Shown here piece after piece: positions 22,022-33,376 of a stretch of DNA of 64,000 bases. Numbering within the stretch: position 1 is the stretch's first letter; every line of letters starts with the position of its first letter. Origin of the DNA: Stenogyne calaminthoides (taxonomy: Eukaryota; Streptophyta; Magnoliopsida; Lamiales; Lamiaceae); assembly GCA_037126765.1 (NCBI GenBank), contig JBBCBC010000001.1:22090622-22154621 (forward strand), read 5' to 3'. The notes under the pieces were generated by a model. That model was not told the origin of the DNA, did no database searches, and saw nothing but the letters and a program-made list of their open reading frames with translations. The translations under genes and the position numbers were made by a program.

Positions 22022-22676
22022 ATAGAGACCCCCGTTTTTTCACCAAGGCTTCACCGTCTTGTTTGTTTAACACCGAGGACTACTCCACACCGTTTCGTCT
22101 GGGACCATGGCTTTGATACCACTGTTGGGACCCTGGATGGACCCAAATCCCCACATTGGTATGATATTGTCCGCTTTGGGTCGAGCCCGCACGAATTTGT
22201 TTTTGGGCATCTCCCAAAAGGCCTCATACCAATTAAGATTGTGTCCATCCTAATAAACCCCATGATCCTCCCATATTATTCTGATGTGGGATATTGTTTG
22301 ATACCCCAACAATCCTCCCCTCAAACAAAGACCACTGAGCCTCCCCTCAAACGACCCGCTCTATCTAGGTCAATACCGCCTAGTCCATAGAGACCCCCGT
22401 TTTTTCACCAAGGCTTCACCGTCTTGTTTGTTTAACACAAAGGACTACTCCACACCGTTTTGTCTGGGACCATGGCTCTGATACCACTGTTGTGACCCTG
22501 GATGGACCCAAATCCCCCCATTGGTATGATATTGTCCGCTTTGGGTCAAGCCCGCACAGATTTATTTTTGGGCATCTCCCAAAAGGCCTCATACCAATTA
22601 AGATTGTGTTCATCCTAATAAACCCCGTGATCCTCCCATATTATTCCGATGTGGGATATTGTTTGATACCCCAACA
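22022..22676 (-). mobile_element. TRIM retroelement, tandem, - strand
   Basis: Two 189-bp LTRs (22488-22676 and 22123-22311, - strand TGTTGGGGTATC...) share CCCACATTGGTATGATATTG-type sequence. On the - strand each is followed by GTGGTATCAGAGCCATGG, a Met-tRNA primer site. A polypurine GAGGGGAGGAT precedes the second LTR. The interior is only 176 bp and non-coding, the definition of a terminal-repeat retrotransposon in miniature. A second, truncated interior (22022-22122) shows a tandem array by LTR-LTR recombination. Confidence 0.85.
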
Positions 22677-23291
22677 AGATACTGATGATGAAAGCTTGTT
22701 GAGATCTTGCAAGAATCTTCAGGGGGCTTATACATATAATGTTGTTTCTGATATTGATGGAGATGATTTGTTTACTGAGTTGGATTTCTTGAAGCATGTT
22801 TTATCAAAAGAAGCAAAGTCTGCAACTGAAGTGATTAATTATTTGAAGGAAATGGAAGGTTGTTTTCCCAATGCTTATATTGCTTATAAGATATTGTTGA
22901 CAATACCAGTTACAGTAGCAAGTGCATAAAGAAGTTTCTCAAAGCTTAAGCTCATCAAGACTTTTCTTCGATCAACAATGTCTCAAGATAGATTGAATGG
23001 ATTAGCTATGTTATCAATTGAGAAAGATTTGGTTGAACAAATTGATTATGCTGATATAATTAATACTTTTGCTGCCAAAACTGTAAGGGGGGTTGTATTT
23101 AAGTAATTATTTAGAAAATATTTGTCATATTTATATAAGCATAAATTTTCTTTTTTTATTATTGTTAAATATTTATTATCATATTGTTGAAGTAGTTGTT
23201 GTTTTTAAAATTATATAATTAAAAAGAATAGACTACGAGGGACCTAATTTTAAACACGACTCAGGCTTTACAATTGCTAGGATCGGCCCTA

Positions 23292-25990
23292 TCTACAGCG
23301 AGATGAAATGATGTTGTCATGTGCCCGGTGGTAGAAGAAATTATTGTAATTGATTATATTAGGAAATTATTACAATTGATTGTCTTAAAAAAAAAAATTC
23401 CCAATGCACGATATATTATGAACGTGGTTTACTTCGTACGTATGTCGATATTTACAATGAATTGACGTTATAATTACGATTTAAAAAAATTATTAATATT
23501 TTTATTTTTATGATTTTTTTTAATGAATTTGATTCATCAAATATAGAAATTATAAATTGTGGAATATGCAATTTGATTATGTAAGCTATAAGATGATGAC
23601 ATTTTTAGTTTGTAATATGCTTAACGTCACAATTTAGTACGTAATGGACTGCTAGTTACTCAATTTTGTGCAAGTTAAGGATGAATTTCTTTAGAATCGA
23701 TCTTACTCATAGTTGTAATTAAATTGGCTCGAATCCAAGAAGTCACGAGTAAAAATCTAGCGAATTAATTGGAATATCGACAAAATTATCTTATATATGA
23801 GAGTTTTTTTTTAAGCAAAAAATTGAGAGTTGTTGATAGGTACCACATTGTCTCCTAACGGCAATTTTTTTAAAAAAAAACATAATTTATATGTGTTTAA
23901 AAAGCATTTGGATGACCATAAATTCTTTAGCAATATTTATATATTTTTTTCTTTTTCCCTTCAAATACATTGATTTGATATTATATATACTCCCTTAAAT
24001 TCTTTTTAAATATTATTTTAGCTTTTTGAAATATTTATATAATAAATGTCATTTTGACATTTTCCTCTCATATTCTCATTCATATATATACCCTTATCTA
24101 ACATGATTATTTAAAATTTCAAATTTTTTATAAATTTATTGTGTGAATAATTTCTCAGCTAATAGTAATTATTATTAAGAATATTTAATTATTATTAATT
24201 AAGATTTATAATTTTGACATTACAAAATATATTTGTCCGAAAAATTCAGAATGACATCTAAAAATAATATGAGGAAGTATGAGGGTAACAACATATTTCA
24301 CCTGATGCTTCATTTCATGTTTAATTACTTTTAATACATGCACTACACATATATATTTTTTTTTTTGAGCGCACATATATTAATTGTTATCAACAATTAA
24401 TTATACATATATGTATTAAGACAATAACATACATTTACACTCTAAAATGGAATAAAGAATCTTAACCCTTTATTCACGTAATTAGAAAATTTAACTTTAA
24501 TTAAAACTTCCATAATTAGCTAATCAAGTCGACAAAATTGTACATTTAACTTTTAGGTATTTTAAGTGGAACACTATCATTCCGTCAAATATAAAGTCGA
24601 ACCCTATCATATGATATATGTACTGTTAGTTGATGATGAAGTCGGCTCAGGCATAAATAGTTATGACTCATATTATAAATGGCGATATATATATTTTATT
24701 TAAAAAAGAATTCTGAAAAAACATAATAATATAGTAATAATAACAACAATAATATAAAGCTAGCCTTCATATATATGATGATATCCCAACTATTATGTGT
24801 ACTATATATCTCTATATGATTCTTTGTCATTTATACATTTAATTACTGGCAACACCTAATGATTTATGAATAAATGCAGGGTTACTATCGATCGATTATC
24901 AGAAATTAATTAGTAGGTCTATTTGTGGGACAGAGTCTTGATACCTACTTTTAATCAAGTTGACACAATTACCTTCTTTTTATCCCCTCATGTGAGTCAT
25001 GTGACCACCCTAAAAAAAATATTTTTTAAAGCAAAAATGTTTTATTTAACAAAATTATACTTAAGATTTTGAATTAATAACAAATTGCAATATGTTTTTT
25101 TTTTAAAATGCTATTAGCAAAAATTGATAGATTCCAATCCCGACTCATTGTTTTTGAAATCTTTCTATCGAATTTCTTTAATTTAATGTTTGCTAAAATA
25201 CTTTTTAGTATTGTGGTATATACAATCTATCATTTGTAGGCAATATTTAGTCGGAAAGTTCCACAAAAAATGAGACTCGGGTTGAAATTGGTCACTTTTT
25301 ACTAATACAAGTTGTCTTTTGTTAAAAATAATACATCACGCTCTTTGTAATTAACCCTAAAAATTTCCTCATAAATATTTTGGAAAATATAAATTTCCAC
25401 TCTTTTTTTTTTTGGGTCACACTGACACATATGTACACATAATTATAATATATAGAATCTGATCCTAACTTCAATCAAAGTACACATACCTAGTGTTGAA
25501 TAGTGATTTTTTTTTTCTCGTATTTTTTGTTTTTTCCAATAATAGCACCTATAATATTGAATTGGCCTCATAAAGAATCAGTTATTAATTAAATTCAGCA
25601 TCAGACTTTTCAATGTTTCTATTCCTTTATGAAGATGAAGAATGTAATCTTTAAAAAAATGAAAATTGCGTGAACTTTAGGCAACAGGGTTCCATGTTTA
25701 CAGTTAAAAATGTAGTAATAAAATGAATTTAGTGTTTGGAGTAACATTGATGGGATATGGACAAGCTTGACCAAATTGAGAGGGAACTTTTTTATAATAA
25801 TAATATTGGAATTCTTTTACTGTGACTGCCAAAGAAAAGCTGACGAAGGTATGTTTGTCTTCAAGTGATGACCAAAAGATACGAAAATGAGAGCCTGGTG
25901 GGTGGTAAAATGTGTGGGCCCTACCCCCTCGCCGCTTATGGACACACTATTAGACGTGGGCTCAGCCTGAAAGCTCTTACCCTACTTCCT
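23292..25990. other. AT-rich intergenic DNA, nothing recognised
   Basis: Long AT-rich stretch with TATATA runs and no supportable coding frame, RNA gene or transposon end. It may include distal promoter sequence of the IDD gene. Confidence 0.4.
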
Positions 25991-25994
25991 CTCT

Positions 25995-26215
25995 CTCTAT
26001 ACATATATGTATATCTTATAAGTTCATCGTGCAATTCAAGTGTAAATTTTGAAACGTGTAGCTTTTTTTTTTTTTAATTTTTAATTTATTTATATTGAAA
26101 CGTTCGACTTGTTTGGTGTAAAATAGGTTTAATGTTTCATGAAAATAAGTAGCACGTTTCGAAAATGTACATGAATTGCACAGTGTACCCGATGCATACA
26201 AGACTTTGTCATTTT
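25995..26215. mobile_element. Foldback related to MITE family B
   Basis: Left arm TCATCGTGCAATTCAAGTGT and AAATTTTGAAACGTGTAGC pair with the right arm GCACGTTTCGAAAATGTACA and TGAATTGCACAGTGTACC. The right tip ends in GCATACAAGACTTT, like family B. No clean TSD is seen. Confidence 0.55.
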
Positions 26216-26486
26216 AAATAATAATTATTTTCACTGAACAATGGGTAAATTGCAATACTGATCCTGCATAAATTTTTCAAAAATATTTTTGTTACCATGT
26301 TTTTTTTTTTACAATTTTGTTCAAACTGTTAACAATTTGACAGAATTCATTAGTTAACCAGAATGCAGAATTCCTACGGAACCAAAATTTATCAAATAAG
26401 AATTAATTTAGTAAAGAGTAGGTCTTAAGTAAGACCATCTCATAGTGAATAATTTGGGAATAAAGTGTCACTTTGGAAATGATAAG
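26216..26486. other. AT-rich spacer
   Basis: It contains GGTCTTAAGTAAGACC-type palindromic sequence near 26432 and nothing else recognised. Confidence 0.3.
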
Positions 26487-26488
26487 TA

Positions 26489-26727
26489 CTCCCTCCGTCC
26501 CAAGATGACTTGAACAGTTACTGTTTCGCTCGTGTTTTAGCGAATGAGTTTTTTATTAGTATACGAAATGATAAAGTAATTTTAAGAAATGCGTATGATA
26601 GAGGAGGGGTAAGACTATCATACCCCACCTTAAAAGTCACTTTATTATTTTAAATACTAATAAACAATTCGCTCGCTAAAACACGAGCAAAAAGGTAAGT
26701 GTTCAAGTAATCTTGAGACGGATGGAG
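26489..26727. mobile_element. Stowaway-type (Tc1/Mariner) MITE 1
   Basis: A 239-bp element starting CTCCCTCCGTCCC and ending GAGACGGATGGAG, flanked by TA on both sides (26487-26488, 26728-26729). Arms pair over most of the length. Confidence 0.88.
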
Positions 26728-26739
26728 TATTAATTTGTA

Positions 26740-26976
26740 CTCCATCCGTCTCAGAAAACTTAGCACAGTTGACTTTGACACGTGTTTTTGCGAACGAGTT
26801 TTGTATTAGTAATTGAAATGATAAAGTGACTTTTAAAGAGGGGTGTGGTAGATAAGTCCCTCTTCTATCATACCACTCCTTAAAAGTCACTTTATCATTT
26901 CAATTACTAATATAAAACTCGCTTGCAAAAACGCGTGTCAAAGTCAACTGTGCTAAGTCTTCTGGGACGGAGGGAG
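26740..26976. mobile_element. Stowaway-type MITE 2, adjacent copy
   Basis: A 237-bp element starting CTCCATCCGTCTCAG and ending CTGGGACGGAGGGAG, flanked by TA (26738-26739, 26977-26978). It is only 12 bp from MITE 1 and shares AAAGTCACTTTAT-type arms. Confidence 0.9.
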
Positions 26977-26978
26977 TA

Positions 26979-28410
26979 TTAACTAGTTTTTTAACTATCG
27001 AAACAGATCACACAAGGTTTTGTCCTTCGTAAAATTTGTAATGGCTCATCACGATCCGTTAGTTTTGAACAAAACATTCCCATAGAACCAAAATTAATTG
27101 GCAAAAAAAAAAAAGACCAATTTCGTGAGGCGAAATTTTTATATAAGACTGAAAATTCCTTTGTCATGTATTTTATTGCTCAAAATCTATAAATGGATAT
27201 CCTTATTTAATTTTCCCATCCCATAAATGACAAAAAAATAATTTTACCCTCTCAAACAAACTCCTTACAAACATCTCTAAATTACATCTCATGTCACTAA
27301 TAATTACACAACAAAATTCTATTTTTTGTCTCCTTCTCTAAAAAAGATCAACAGTTTCGGGCGAATGGATACTCGGAGATAGAACAAGAAAATTTGAATT
27401 TGATTAATTCAACTTATAAAACTTTAGAAATTCCTTTATTTTTCTGATTCTTTAACTTTCGCATTTGGGCATAAATTAGGATCGGAATTTTTAGAAGAAT
27501 TTCTTATGTCAGAAAGAAGACGTCCTTTTTTTACCTTCCAAAAAACCTCTTACACTTTGCTAGAACATCTCAGTTCGAGTCCAAGTGGCGGCATATCATT
27601 TCTTAAAAAAAAATAGGTCCTATAATAAATTCAATTGCTAATTTTGATTTTATAATTTAGGAACTCTTTATTTTATGGCATTTTCAATCATTTTGATTAT
27701 AATTACAATTCATTTGATAACCTTTTTAGTCGATGAAATTGTAAAATTAGATGATTCATCCAAAACGAGTATTATAGTGACTTTTTTCTGTATAACAAGA
27801 TTATTAATTTCGCATTTGATTTATTCATAACATTTTCCACTAAGTAATTTATATGAATCGTTAATGTTTCTTTCAAGGAGTTTTCCCTTTATTTATATAG
27901 TTTCATATTTAAAAAAAAGACCAAAATATTCTAAACAAACCCCTAAAAAAGCAATTTTACTCCACTTAATACTAATAAACAGCTCTCTTATTAAAATTCG
28001 TGTCATTTTAATTTGAACAATTAAAAACAGAATGGAGGAAGTAATGGCTAGTAAAATAATATTATTTAATAAAAAAAAATATAATAATTGAATGAAAAAA
28101 GTTGGTGCAATTTTAAAGTAGACTTGAATTGCAAAATAGATCACTCATATTTATGTACATATGTGTATTAGCTGAATGTAAATATAATTAATTGCTTTCA
28201 AAGTGTGTGTGTTTTTATTTTCCATTTTTTAAATAAGAAAATTGCAGGGGGTAGGGGGGTGGTATGGATATGTGTTTGCGCCTGTGGAGGACACCAAAGA
28301 CATAGAAGACCCTAGGTAGCATCTATTTCGAAAACTTCATATTTCACTGAAAGCAAAAAGAAAAAATAACATTTCAACCCAACTATTTAAAAAAAAAAAA
28401 AAAAAAGCAT
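26979..28410. other. Intergenic DNA upstream of the IDD gene
   Basis: AT-rich DNA with no coding signal. It includes a G-rich stretch (GGGGGTAGGGGGGTGG, about 28247) and a poly-A run at about 28390-28406 just upstream of the candidate promoter. Confidence 0.4.
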
Positions 28411-28417
28411 CACATCA

Positions 28418-28425
28418 TATATAAT
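28418..28425 (+). promoter_or_regulatory. Candidate TATA box of the IDD gene
   Basis: TATATAAT is followed 25-85 bp downstream by a CT-rich tract (CTCTCTCCTCCTCCTTCTTC, about 28453), typical of plant 5' UTRs. The coding start lies 230 bp downstream. Transcription start data are lacking. Confidence 0.45.
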
Positions 28426-28648
28426 TATCTATCCATCCAACCATGCCTTCATACTCTCTCCTCCTCCTTCTTCTTCCTCCCTAATTTCTCTCTCTCTAAA
28501 CCCTCTACCCCAACACTCAAATCTTATCAATTTTCTTTATTTTCTGTAGCTTAAATGAGAATTGAGCTGGATTTCAGATTCAGATTTGCTAATACTTTGA
28601 TTTGCAGATTGGTCAAGAGGCAGAATTAATTAAGCTGAATTCCACCAT

Positions 28649-31243
28649 ATGGCTGCTGCTTCTTCTTCTTCATCAGCTTTTCTTGCAATGAGAGACGAAA
28701 ATGAGAATCAGATGCTACCACCTGCACAACAACCTCAGCCGCCCAATAAGAAACGAAGAAATCAAGCCGGAAATCCAAGCTAGTCATTTTCTTTAAATTT
28801 GAATCTACATGAAATGAAACTCAATTTTTATAAATCTTGATTTTCTTCCAATCCCTTTTTTCCTTTTCTTCTTCACGAAAAAGGGTCCTCAAAGCTGCAA
28901 CCTTTTTCTGTTTTTGTCAACATATACATACATACATATATGTGTGTAGAATTCTTGTTAATTTGTAATGAACTCAATTCTCACAAATCTTCAATTTTTT
29001 TTCCAACCCCATTTCTCCTCACGAAAAAGGGTACTCAAAGATGCAACCTTTTTATCTTTCTGTTTCAGTTTTTGTCAACATATACATATCTATCTATAAT
29101 TCTTGTTTATTTGTAATGAACTCAATTTCTCACAAATCTTCAAATTTCTTTCCAACCCCTTTTCTCCTCTCGAAAAAGGGTCCTCAAAGATGCAATCTTT
29201 TTCCATTTCTGTTCCCGTTTTTGTTTTTCTCAACATATACATACACACATATATGCATCTATAATTCTTGTTTATTTTGCAATGAACAACAGATCCGGAT
29301 GCAGAAGTGATAGCCCTATCTCCCAAAACGCTAATGGCGACCAACAGATTCGTGTGCGAAGTTTGCAACAAAGGGTTTCAACGAGAGCAAAATCTGCAGC
29401 TTCACAGAAGAGGCCACAACCTGCCATGGAAACTCAAGCAGAAAAGCTCCAAAGAAGTCAAGAGTAAAGTCTACCTTTGCCCCGAACCCACCTGCGTCCA
29501 CCACGACCCGACCCGGGCCCTCGGCGACCTAACCGGGATTAAAAAACACTACTCAAGAAAACACGGCGAAAAAAAATTCAAGTGCGAAAAATGCTCGAAG
29601 AAATACGCCGTTCAGTCGGACTGGAAAGCGCATTCGAAAACGTGCGGGACGAGAGAGTATAGATGCGACTGTGGCACGCTTTTCTCGAGGTAACAAAATA
29701 TTGTTATTCCAGTTCAATTTAATTTAATCATCGATGTTAATTGATATGGTTTTTTTAGGGCTTGAATTGTTGGCGTAATTAAATTAGAATTCTCTGGATT
29801 CATACTAATATCGTAACATTCATTTACTTTACTGATGAATATTACAATATTAGTTTCAATGAACACTGACTCTTCGTTTCAAAACACATTAATGAGGTTA
29901 CACAGAGTGATTCTTTTTTTTAAAAAATTGGGGTTTGGAATTTAGTTTGGGGTTTCTCTTATATCTCGTTTTGTTCTTTGGATGTTTGCCTGCCAAAAAA
30001 ATGACTCCACGTGAATTTATCGGCATCAACTTAAGAGGGTTTTTGGTGTCTATATTCTCTCTCTAGAACAATATATGATGAAAATCTGTAATTTACCACT
30101 TTTGAAATAGAAAAGGAAATTGGAGTTCACGTGGTGTTAATAAGGCATGTAAGAATTCCAGGTTTGTTCTCTTGTGCGTTGGATATACGTGTTCACCACT
30201 GTACTTGTGAAACTTATCCTTTTTCATCATATTGTTTTCGACTACTCTACAATTTCCATTTTTCACCTACAAAATTGTACACTCTCTCATTTTCTCTCTC
30301 TTTCTCAATTATTTGCCTTCTGCTTATCCATGTTCCCAATGTTGGAGCTGTGTTTTTACTTCAATCTTGCAAAATTACATCTTTTTTTATTTATTTAATT
30401 TGTTCCATCGGCGAGTTAAATTTATTTTTGGTCCCACAAGACACGGGGTCTCACGATTTTGGTCTCAATGCTCACCACTTTGGTCCCGTTCATGCAGTTT
30501 TGATCATTCCGTTACGGAATCCGTTAAAATCAGCTGCACTTTTGGTCCCAAATCTTGACCTATGTAACCAAAACTGCACCTAATTTTAACGAAAAACGTA
30601 ATGGTGGGACCAAAACTGCATGAAAAAATAATTTTGTGACCATAGTGGTAGGTGTTGAGACTAAAATCGTGAGGCCCGTGTCCTATGGCACAAAAAATGA
30701 ATTTAACTCTCCATCTACCTATCTCTTAATTATTTGAGCCCTCGTTTTTTTTTTTATAATGATTTTTTTTAAATATTTATCCTAAGACATTTTTTTATTA
30801 TTAATTTGTTGAATTAATTCCAATCTTCTGCATTTGCTTATTTTATGGGAAATTGATGGAAATGGTGATGCTAGAATTGCAGGAATTCTTCCACCTAACA
30901 TCCTCAATTATATTTTTGCGTAAATATATTATTGTGTGTCTTGTCTTTTTTTCCCCTAATTTTATCTGCATTCTCATATGTAAAAATGTCTCCAAAACTA
31001 TCCTACCAACTATATTCTATTCTGTAAGATTCCCTTGCTCAGGGTTACAAAACAAAAATGTTTGATATTTCTATTATTACAATTCGATTAAAAACTTACA
31101 CATCTTTGGAGCTACATCCAATTCCCATATATACCTAATTCTCTTCTAATTTCCATGCCCTAATTACCCTAGATGACCACAAAAACGTACTTTAGTATAG
31201 TAAAAATTAAGTTGATCAAATACATAATTTCTTAATGTGTGTG

Positions 31244-31330
<87 letters not shown>

Positions 31331-33307
31331 AATATCTCATTCTTTTGTTTTTGGACCATACCCACAAGACAGTCGTTATAAAATCATGTGAACCCTTGTA
31401 TAGTCAGTGTCATATTGTCTAAAATAAAACTCCAAAAATATATAAACAGTAAATTAACTATACACAATATTGTCTCCAATTATTTTAATTTAATTTTGAA
31501 ATTTCAGGCGGGACAGTTTCATCACGCATCGGGCTTTCTGCGACGCCCTAGCTCAAGAGAGCGCGAGAAATCTGACCCCGCCTTCACTGAGCACAATTGG
31601 GAGCCACCTCTTAGGTCTCTCCCAAATGTCCAGCTCACAAGATCAGGTCTACGCGCCCCGTCTTTCAAGTCATGATATGTTGAGACTGGGCAGCGGGGGC
31701 AGGCCCGGCCCGCAATTTGAGCCCCTTATGAGCCCGGGATATTCTCGGAGCCTGCCCCCGTCGCCCGCAGGCCTATTCATGCATTCAAACAGTGAGGAAG
31801 CTGATCAGTCTCCACATCATCATGGGATGTTGCAAAACAAGTCATCATCATCACTTCATGGACTAATGCACCTTCCCCAACTTCAAATGAATAATGCTAA
31901 TGCATCTTCTTCATCCACACCTACTCTTTTTAACCTCGGCTTTCTCAACAACAATGGCAGCTCCGGTAGTCCCATGGACGGCAGCCATCACTCTGGCGGC
32001 GGAGACGACTCCAACCTCTTCTCATCAGGTATGTATGTATATATTTATTTGATGATCATGTTGTAACACATTATATCATTATCATTAATTTTTAGGGAAA
32101 TTTTCAAAATTGGACATTTGATTTGTTTCCACCATATACAAAAAGTAACAAATTAGTAACAGTAACTCTAAATTTTGGCCAAATTTATTCACAAATTTTC
32201 AAAATTTCCTGGAATTTTTTTTAGGGTTTTTGGCAAAATTGACCCTCAATTAAAATGTGCAAAATTTAAATTTAATAATACTAAATTGCTGTATTGGACC
32301 AGAAATGCCACAGGATCAAAGGCCATCCCTATATATATACATCCTTATGTATGAATTTTATGTCACACAATGGTATAGCATTGGTTGCACCTCTAAGATG
32401 AATGTCTCAACACACATGACAAAGAAGAGCAATTGAAGTATGATAAAGAGGGACCAATTAGATTAGATTAGGGATGATATTATTGTTCCAAAGAACAAAA
32501 ACACACTTAGATGATGTTTGTTTAGGGTTTTAAGTGGTTTTAAAAAAATCAATTTTTAAAATTCAGAAAATTTCAAAATCCTGATAAATAATAACGTGCG
32601 TGTTTTTGTTTTTAATTTTGAGTAGTGCAACAAATCAATGTATAATAGTGAATTATATTGTATTACTATATTATCGCAGAGCGAAATTTAAATCTCGAGA
32701 TTGCAAAAAATATTCACATTAACATTTCATTGTTTGATGATGATGATTAGGTAATCTGATGAGCATAGCCCTGCCATCTCTCTACAGTAACTCCTCCACC
32801 ATCCAAACCCCGACGTCGGCGCACATGTCCGCCACGGCGCTCCTCCAAAAAGCAGCCCAGCTGGGGTCCACCACCACCACATCCGGCGGCGCCTCCTCCT
32901 CCGTCCTCAAAACCTTTGGAAAATCCAACGACCACGCCTTCGCAGGCAGCTACGGAGGCAACAACGGCAACCACCTCCACGACCTCATGAACTCCATCGC
33001 GGCCGCCGGCGGCAGCGGCAGCGGCTCAGCCTCCATATACGGCGGAGCATACAGCGGCGAGCAGCAGGAGATGGAGGATTACAGAGGGTTCCATGGCGAC
33101 AACAAGGCGGCGGCGTTTCACGATCAGCAGAGCAGTTTCAGCAGCCTGGAGCAAGGGAGGTTGACCAGGGATTTTCTTGGAGTGGGGGAGATTGTGAGGA
33201 GCGTCAGAGAGGGACAAAACGGGTTCAATATCGGGTCGGGTTTGGATTCCCAAGGGAAAAGTGGGTCGCAGAGGCAACCTAATTATGGAGGGGCCAATTT
33301 TCAGTGA
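28649..33307 (+). CDS. IDD: INDETERMINATE DOMAIN (IDD) C2H2 zinc-finger transcription factor
   Basis: Exons: 28649-28778, 29293-29689, 31508-32028, 32751-33307; 1605 nt, 534 aa. The ATG at 28649 gives MAAASSSSSAFLAMRDENEN, resembling the N-terminus of RAVEN/IDD5-like proteins. A basic KKRRNQAGNP motif precedes the ID domain (about residues 44-190): C2H2 finger C65/C68/H81/H85, a second C2H2 finger from C106/C111, and two C2HC-type fingers ending at CDCGTLFSRRDSFITHRAFC. The C-terminus has the family signatures MSATALLQKAAQLG and TRDFLGVG. IDD factors are nuclear, bind DNA and partner with DELLA and GRAS proteins (family knowledge). Introns 2 and 3 are GT-AG. Intron 1 begins GC. Intron 2 (1.8 kb) holds a foldback MITE and an AT microsatellite. 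Assignment to a specific IDD member is uncertain. Confidence 0.95.
28779..29292 (+). other. IDD intron 1 with GC donor
   Basis: The exon must end at GGA AAT CCA A to keep the conserved GNPNPDAEVIALSPKT junction, and the next bases are GCTAGT. No GT fits, because reading on gives AGC TAG (stop). The acceptor AACAACAG at 29285-29292 is ordinary. So this is a GC-AG intron with a weak exon side (CAA). Confidence 0.75.
28829..29290 (+). repeat. Three tandem copies of a roughly 150-bp unit in IDD intron 1
   Basis: Units start near 28829, 28983 and 29131 (steps of about 154 and 148 bp). Each carries CTTCCAA.CCC, ACGAAAAAGGGT.CTCAAAG, TTTTTGTCAACATATACATA and TTGTAATGAACTCAATT. The third ends at the splice acceptor, where the unit's GAACTCAAT is replaced by GAACAACAG. 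Confidence 0.85.
30413..30710. mobile_element. Foldback MITE in IDD intron 2
   Basis: The ends GAGTTAAATTTATTTTTGGT and ACAAAAAATGAATTTAACTC are inverted repeats of about 55 bp that include ACACGGG.CTCACGATTTT. Flanks TCCATCGGC and TCCATCTAC resemble a decayed 9-bp TSD. Confidence 0.75.
31251..31328. repeat. (AT)n microsatellite in IDD intron 2
   Basis: An uninterrupted run of 39 AT dinucleotides 180 bp upstream of the exon 3 acceptor, preceded by GTGTGTACATAC. Confidence 0.97.
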
Positions 33308-33376
33308 TGGATATAGGGTTTGGAGTGCATGGGGAATGGATGATCATCATATTACAGGTGCTACTTCTCTCTATAT

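Larger units (their letters stand above)
20202..22676. mobile_element. Composite retroelement: Copia-like LTR unit joined to an inverted TRIM
   Basis: The insert is bounded by a perfect 5-bp TSD, AGATA (20197-20201 and 22677-22681), and removing it with one TSD restores the hAT frame. The left end is the + oriented LTR that starts TGTTGGGTTATGG. The right end is the start of a different, - oriented LTR (TGTTGGGGTATC on the - strand). Inside, the order is LTR1, primer site, short interior, partial LTR start, LTR2, primer site, truncated interior, then the TRIM. Both families start TGTTGGG and use a Met-tRNA-type primer site. Confidence 0.85.
18081..23106 (+). pseudogene. hAT transposase (TTF zinc finger / ZMYM1-like) pseudogene
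   Basis: From ATG 18081 (MPPYKYMSGYQKRKK) the frame shifts at an 8-A run into RIEVLTQSQAGDINKYF. The main body (18440-20201) has a TTF-type zinc finger region (FFPKDNAKRHFDASHYRR, FCFCCKLFKKK), then the DUF4371/hAT core (FSVILDCTPDVSHKEQMSL, GQGYDNGSNMKG, CHSLNLTLCDMA). After the retroelement the frame resumes at DTDDESLLRS and ends in the hAT dimerisation region (NAYIAYKILLTIPVTVASA, RSFSKLKLIKTFLRST). In-frame stops at about 18436, 19085, 19571, 19970 and 22927, the frameshift and the 2.5-kb insertion abolish function. The insert with one TSD copy removed leaves the frame continuous, so most decay followed or was independent of it. Confidence 0.88.
17500..23291 (+). mobile_element. hAT transposon, dead, with nested retroelement
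   Basis: The body carries a TTF-zinc-finger/hAT-dimerisation transposase relic (18081-23106). The right end, GGATCGGCCCTA (about 23280-23291), resembles the inverse of the CAGGGCCGG-type termini of plant hAT elements of this group. The left candidate CAGGCCCGG at 17500 is weaker. No 8-bp TSD was found, so the outer limits are estimates. A composite retroelement occupies 20202-22676. Confidence 0.6.

Noticed and set aside
22019..22929. Frames of 123 and 145 codons across the TRIM
   Set aside because: They read through LTR sequence; only the last part, after 22676, is real hAT transposase sequence.
30131..30583. A 150-codon frame and overlapping frames in IDD intron 2
   Set aside because: They lie within an intron and partly in a foldback MITE, with no family signature.
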